NCBI GenBank assembly: GCA_036269975.1
Contig: DATBDL010000078.1
Coordinates: forward strand, 1-6,463
Direction of reading: 5' to 3'
Length of the DNA stretch: 6,463 nt
Source: DATEPR01 sp036269975
Lineage (GTDB): Bacteria > Actinomycetota > Actinomycetes > Mycobacteriales > Pseudonocardiaceae
Made by a program: the position numbers and the translations under genes. A model generated the notes under the pieces. It ran no database searches. It was not told the origin of the DNA and saw only the letters and a program-made list of their open reading frames with translations. Shown here piece by piece: positions 5,509 to 6,463 of this stretch; the first letter of the stretch is position 1, and the number at the start of each line of letters is the position of its first letter.

Positions 5509-6273
5509 TCAGTCGTTTATCGGGGCCAGCTCCGGGCGTTTGGGTGGGAGTCCGTCACCGGAGGATCGGCCACGCAGGTGCCGGCCGATCCACGGCACGA
5601 AGTGCTCCCGCGTCCACTGGATGTCCGCGCGGCGCCGGGCCAGCCAGGCCGGTTCGGCCAGCGGCGGCCACGGTTCGCGCCAGTCGTCGGTGACTTTCAG
5701 GCCGAGTACTTCCGCCGTGTGCAGGGCGACCCTGCGGTGCCCGGCCGAGGAGAGGTGCAGGCGATCAGGGCTCCAGGCGCGCGGATCGTGCAGGACGCGC
5801 ATGGACCACAGGTCGACGATCCGGCAGCCGTGGCGGTCCGCGATGGACCACAGGTGCAGGTTGTAGGCGGCGATCCGGCCGTGGACGTGACGCAGGACCG
5901 GGGTGGCGCGGGTGTCGAACCCGGTACAGATCACGACGTCGCTGCCGGCGGCGCGGAATTCCTTGACGGCGTCTTCGTAGCGGTCGGCCAGTTCGTCCGG
6001 ATCGGCGCTGGGCCGCAGGATGTCGTTGCCGCCGGCGCAGAACGTGACCAGGTCGGCGTTGGCGGCCAGTGCGATGGGGACCTGGTCGGCCAGCACCTGG
6101 CGTAAGTACTTGCCGCGGATCGCGAGATTGGCGTAGCGCAGGCCCGGCTGGTCGACGGCCAGCATCTCGGCGAGGCGGTCGGCCCAGCCCCGGTAGCGGC
6201 CGTCCGGGCCGGGATCGTTGAGGCCCTCGGTGAAGCTGTCCCCGATGGCGATGAAACTTTGCCAGCCGTGCAC
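5509..6273 (-). CDS. SGNH/GDSL-family hydrolase
   Basis: A 254-residue protein from the GTG at 6273-6271. It shows the SGNH blocks: FIAIGDSFTEG (7-17) with nucleophile S13 in block I, NLAIRGK (49-55) with oxyanion-hole G54 in block II, GGND (81-84) with N83 in block III, and SPDRLHLSSAGH (168-179) with D170 and H173 completing the triad in block V. The motif SFTEGLNDPGPDG...YRGWADRLA is typical of a widespread actinobacterial cytoplasmic group. No signal peptide or membrane segment is seen. The family hydrolyses esters or thioesters; the substrate is unknown. The frame is open to 6447, but residues before the GTG show no homology, and AAGGGGAGG lies 4 nt upstream of the GTG, so this start is chosen. 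The tail after ~200 is rich in Trp, Arg and Pro. The gene is convergent with the SARP gene and otherwise stands alone in the window. Confidence 0.93.
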   Translation of the reverse strand: MHGWQSFIAIGDSFTEGLNDPGPDGRYRGWADRLAEMLAVDQPGLRYANLAIRGKYLRQVLADQVPIALAANADLVTFCAGGNDILRPSADPDELADRYEDAVKEFRAAGSDVVICTGFDTRATPVLRHVHGRIAAYNLHLWSIADRHGCRIVDLWSMRVLHDPRAWSPDRLHLSSAGHRRVALHTAEVLGLKVTDDWREPWPPLAEPAWLARRRADIQWTREHFVPWIGRHLRGRSSGDGLPPKRPELAPIND

Positions 6274-6277
6274 GTGA

Positions 6278-6284
6278 CCTCCCC
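6278..6284 (-). promoter_or_regulatory. Shine-Dalgarno site of the SGNH hydrolase
   Basis: GGGGAGG on the minus strand, 4 nt before the GTG at 6273. The spacing is short but the match is strong. No alternative start codon fits better, and it excludes the longer frame starting at 6447. Confidence 0.75.
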
Positions 6285-6285
6285 T

Positions 6286-6329
6286 TGACAGTCCGGGCGC
6301 TGGTGTGCCCTGTTGCGCCCGGACAGTCA
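6286..6329. repeat. Inverted repeat directly upstream of the SGNH hydrolase SD
   Basis: GTCCGGGCGC (6291-6300) and GCGCCCGGAC (6315-6324) are perfect 10-bp arms around 14 nt. They continue after one A-A mismatch with TGAC (6286-6289) and GTCA (6326-6329). In the minus-strand transcript the stem would end 1-2 nt before the SD, so it could affect translation. It could also be a terminator for a gene beyond the window edge. Confidence 0.7.
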
Positions 6330-6336
6330 GGTAGTT

Positions 6337-6352
6337 CCTTGGTGAACCAAGG
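6337..6352. promoter_or_regulatory. Palindromic operator-like site upstream of the SGNH hydrolase
   Basis: CCTTGGTGAACCAAGG is a perfect 7-bp inverted repeat with a 2-bp centre, extendable to 9 pairs with one G-T. A possible minus-strand -10, CAGAAT, ends just upstream of it, so the palindrome would cover the transcription start. No good -35 is visible. The role as an operator is inference. Confidence 0.4.
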
Positions 6353-6463
6353 GATTCTGCCAAATTTGTGTTCGCCGTTGCCACTACTTTCGGTGTGCGC
6401 CAAACGTGTCCGCGCTGGTCGAGGGCTCGCCGAGTGGCCGTTGCCACAGTGAAAGTGCCAGTT
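6353..6463. other. Upstream flank, nothing recognised
   Basis: No coding region that I recognise and no RNA gene is visible here. The stretch is slightly more A/T-rich near 6360-6370 (CAAATTTGTG), which fits promoter DNA for the SGNH hydrolase gene. A gene beyond the right edge cannot be judged. Confidence 0.4.

Noticed and set aside
6274..6447. N-terminal extension of the SGNH hydrolase to 6447
   Set aside because: The added 58 residues lack family similarity and contain the inverted repeats; a strong SD precedes the GTG at 6273, just before the GDSFTEG block.
6374..6447. 11-bp direct repeat GCCGTTGCCAC at 6374-6384 and 6437-6447
   Set aside because: Several repeats of this length are expected by chance in a GC-rich window of this size, and neither copy is palindromic.

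Overview
The window is G+C-rich, codes densely with strong third-position G/C bias, uses GTG as well as ATG starts, and carries families that are expanded in filamentous actinomycetes: a DUF5753/DUF397 regulator pair, an AfsR-type SARP with NB-ARC and TPR domains, and an HTH-DUF3887 protein. It is almost certainly chromosomal actinobacterial DNA. A member of the Pseudonocardiales would fit, but the genus cannot be fixed from this sequence alone.

Layout. (1) Bases 1-271, plus strand: the last codons of an upstream regulator that looks like the C-terminus of an XRE/DUF5753 protein, overlapping by ATGA a complete 59-residue DUF397 protein. (2) Bases 261-2072, minus strand: a tight two-gene operon. 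A GTG-started HTH-DUF3887 regulator comes first, and a secreted serine hydrolase of the Cpe/ORF12/LpqF type (class A beta-lactamase fold) follows 9 bp later. The hydrolase converges on the DUF397 gene and their 3' ends overlap by 11 bp. (3) Bases 2073-2417: a divergent control region. It holds two identical copies of a 19-bp imperfect palindrome directly before the regulator start, weak candidate promoters on both strands, and a structured leader with a strong hairpin before the plus-strand gene. (4) Bases 2418-5348, plus strand: a 976-residue SARP regulator (winged HTH, BTAD, NB-ARC, TPR). Its last ~35 codons lie in palindrome-rich DNA. (5) Bases 5349-5508: a short convergent intergenic region with a GC-rich terminator-like hairpin. 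(6) Bases 5509-6273, minus strand: a cytoplasmic SGNH/GDSL hydrolase that starts at GTG behind a strong SD. Its upstream region (6285-6463) holds two inverted repeats.

How it may work together. The best candidate for an undescribed system is the 261-2120 module: a small regulator with a DNA-binding N-terminus and a possible ligand-binding DUF3887 C-terminus, apparently controlling itself and a co-transcribed exported penicillin-binding-like hydrolase through tandem operators. The divergent SARP may share that control region. No biosynthetic genes lie inside the window, so the SARP's targets are unknown. There are no RNA genes, insertion sequences or CRISPR arrays that I can see.
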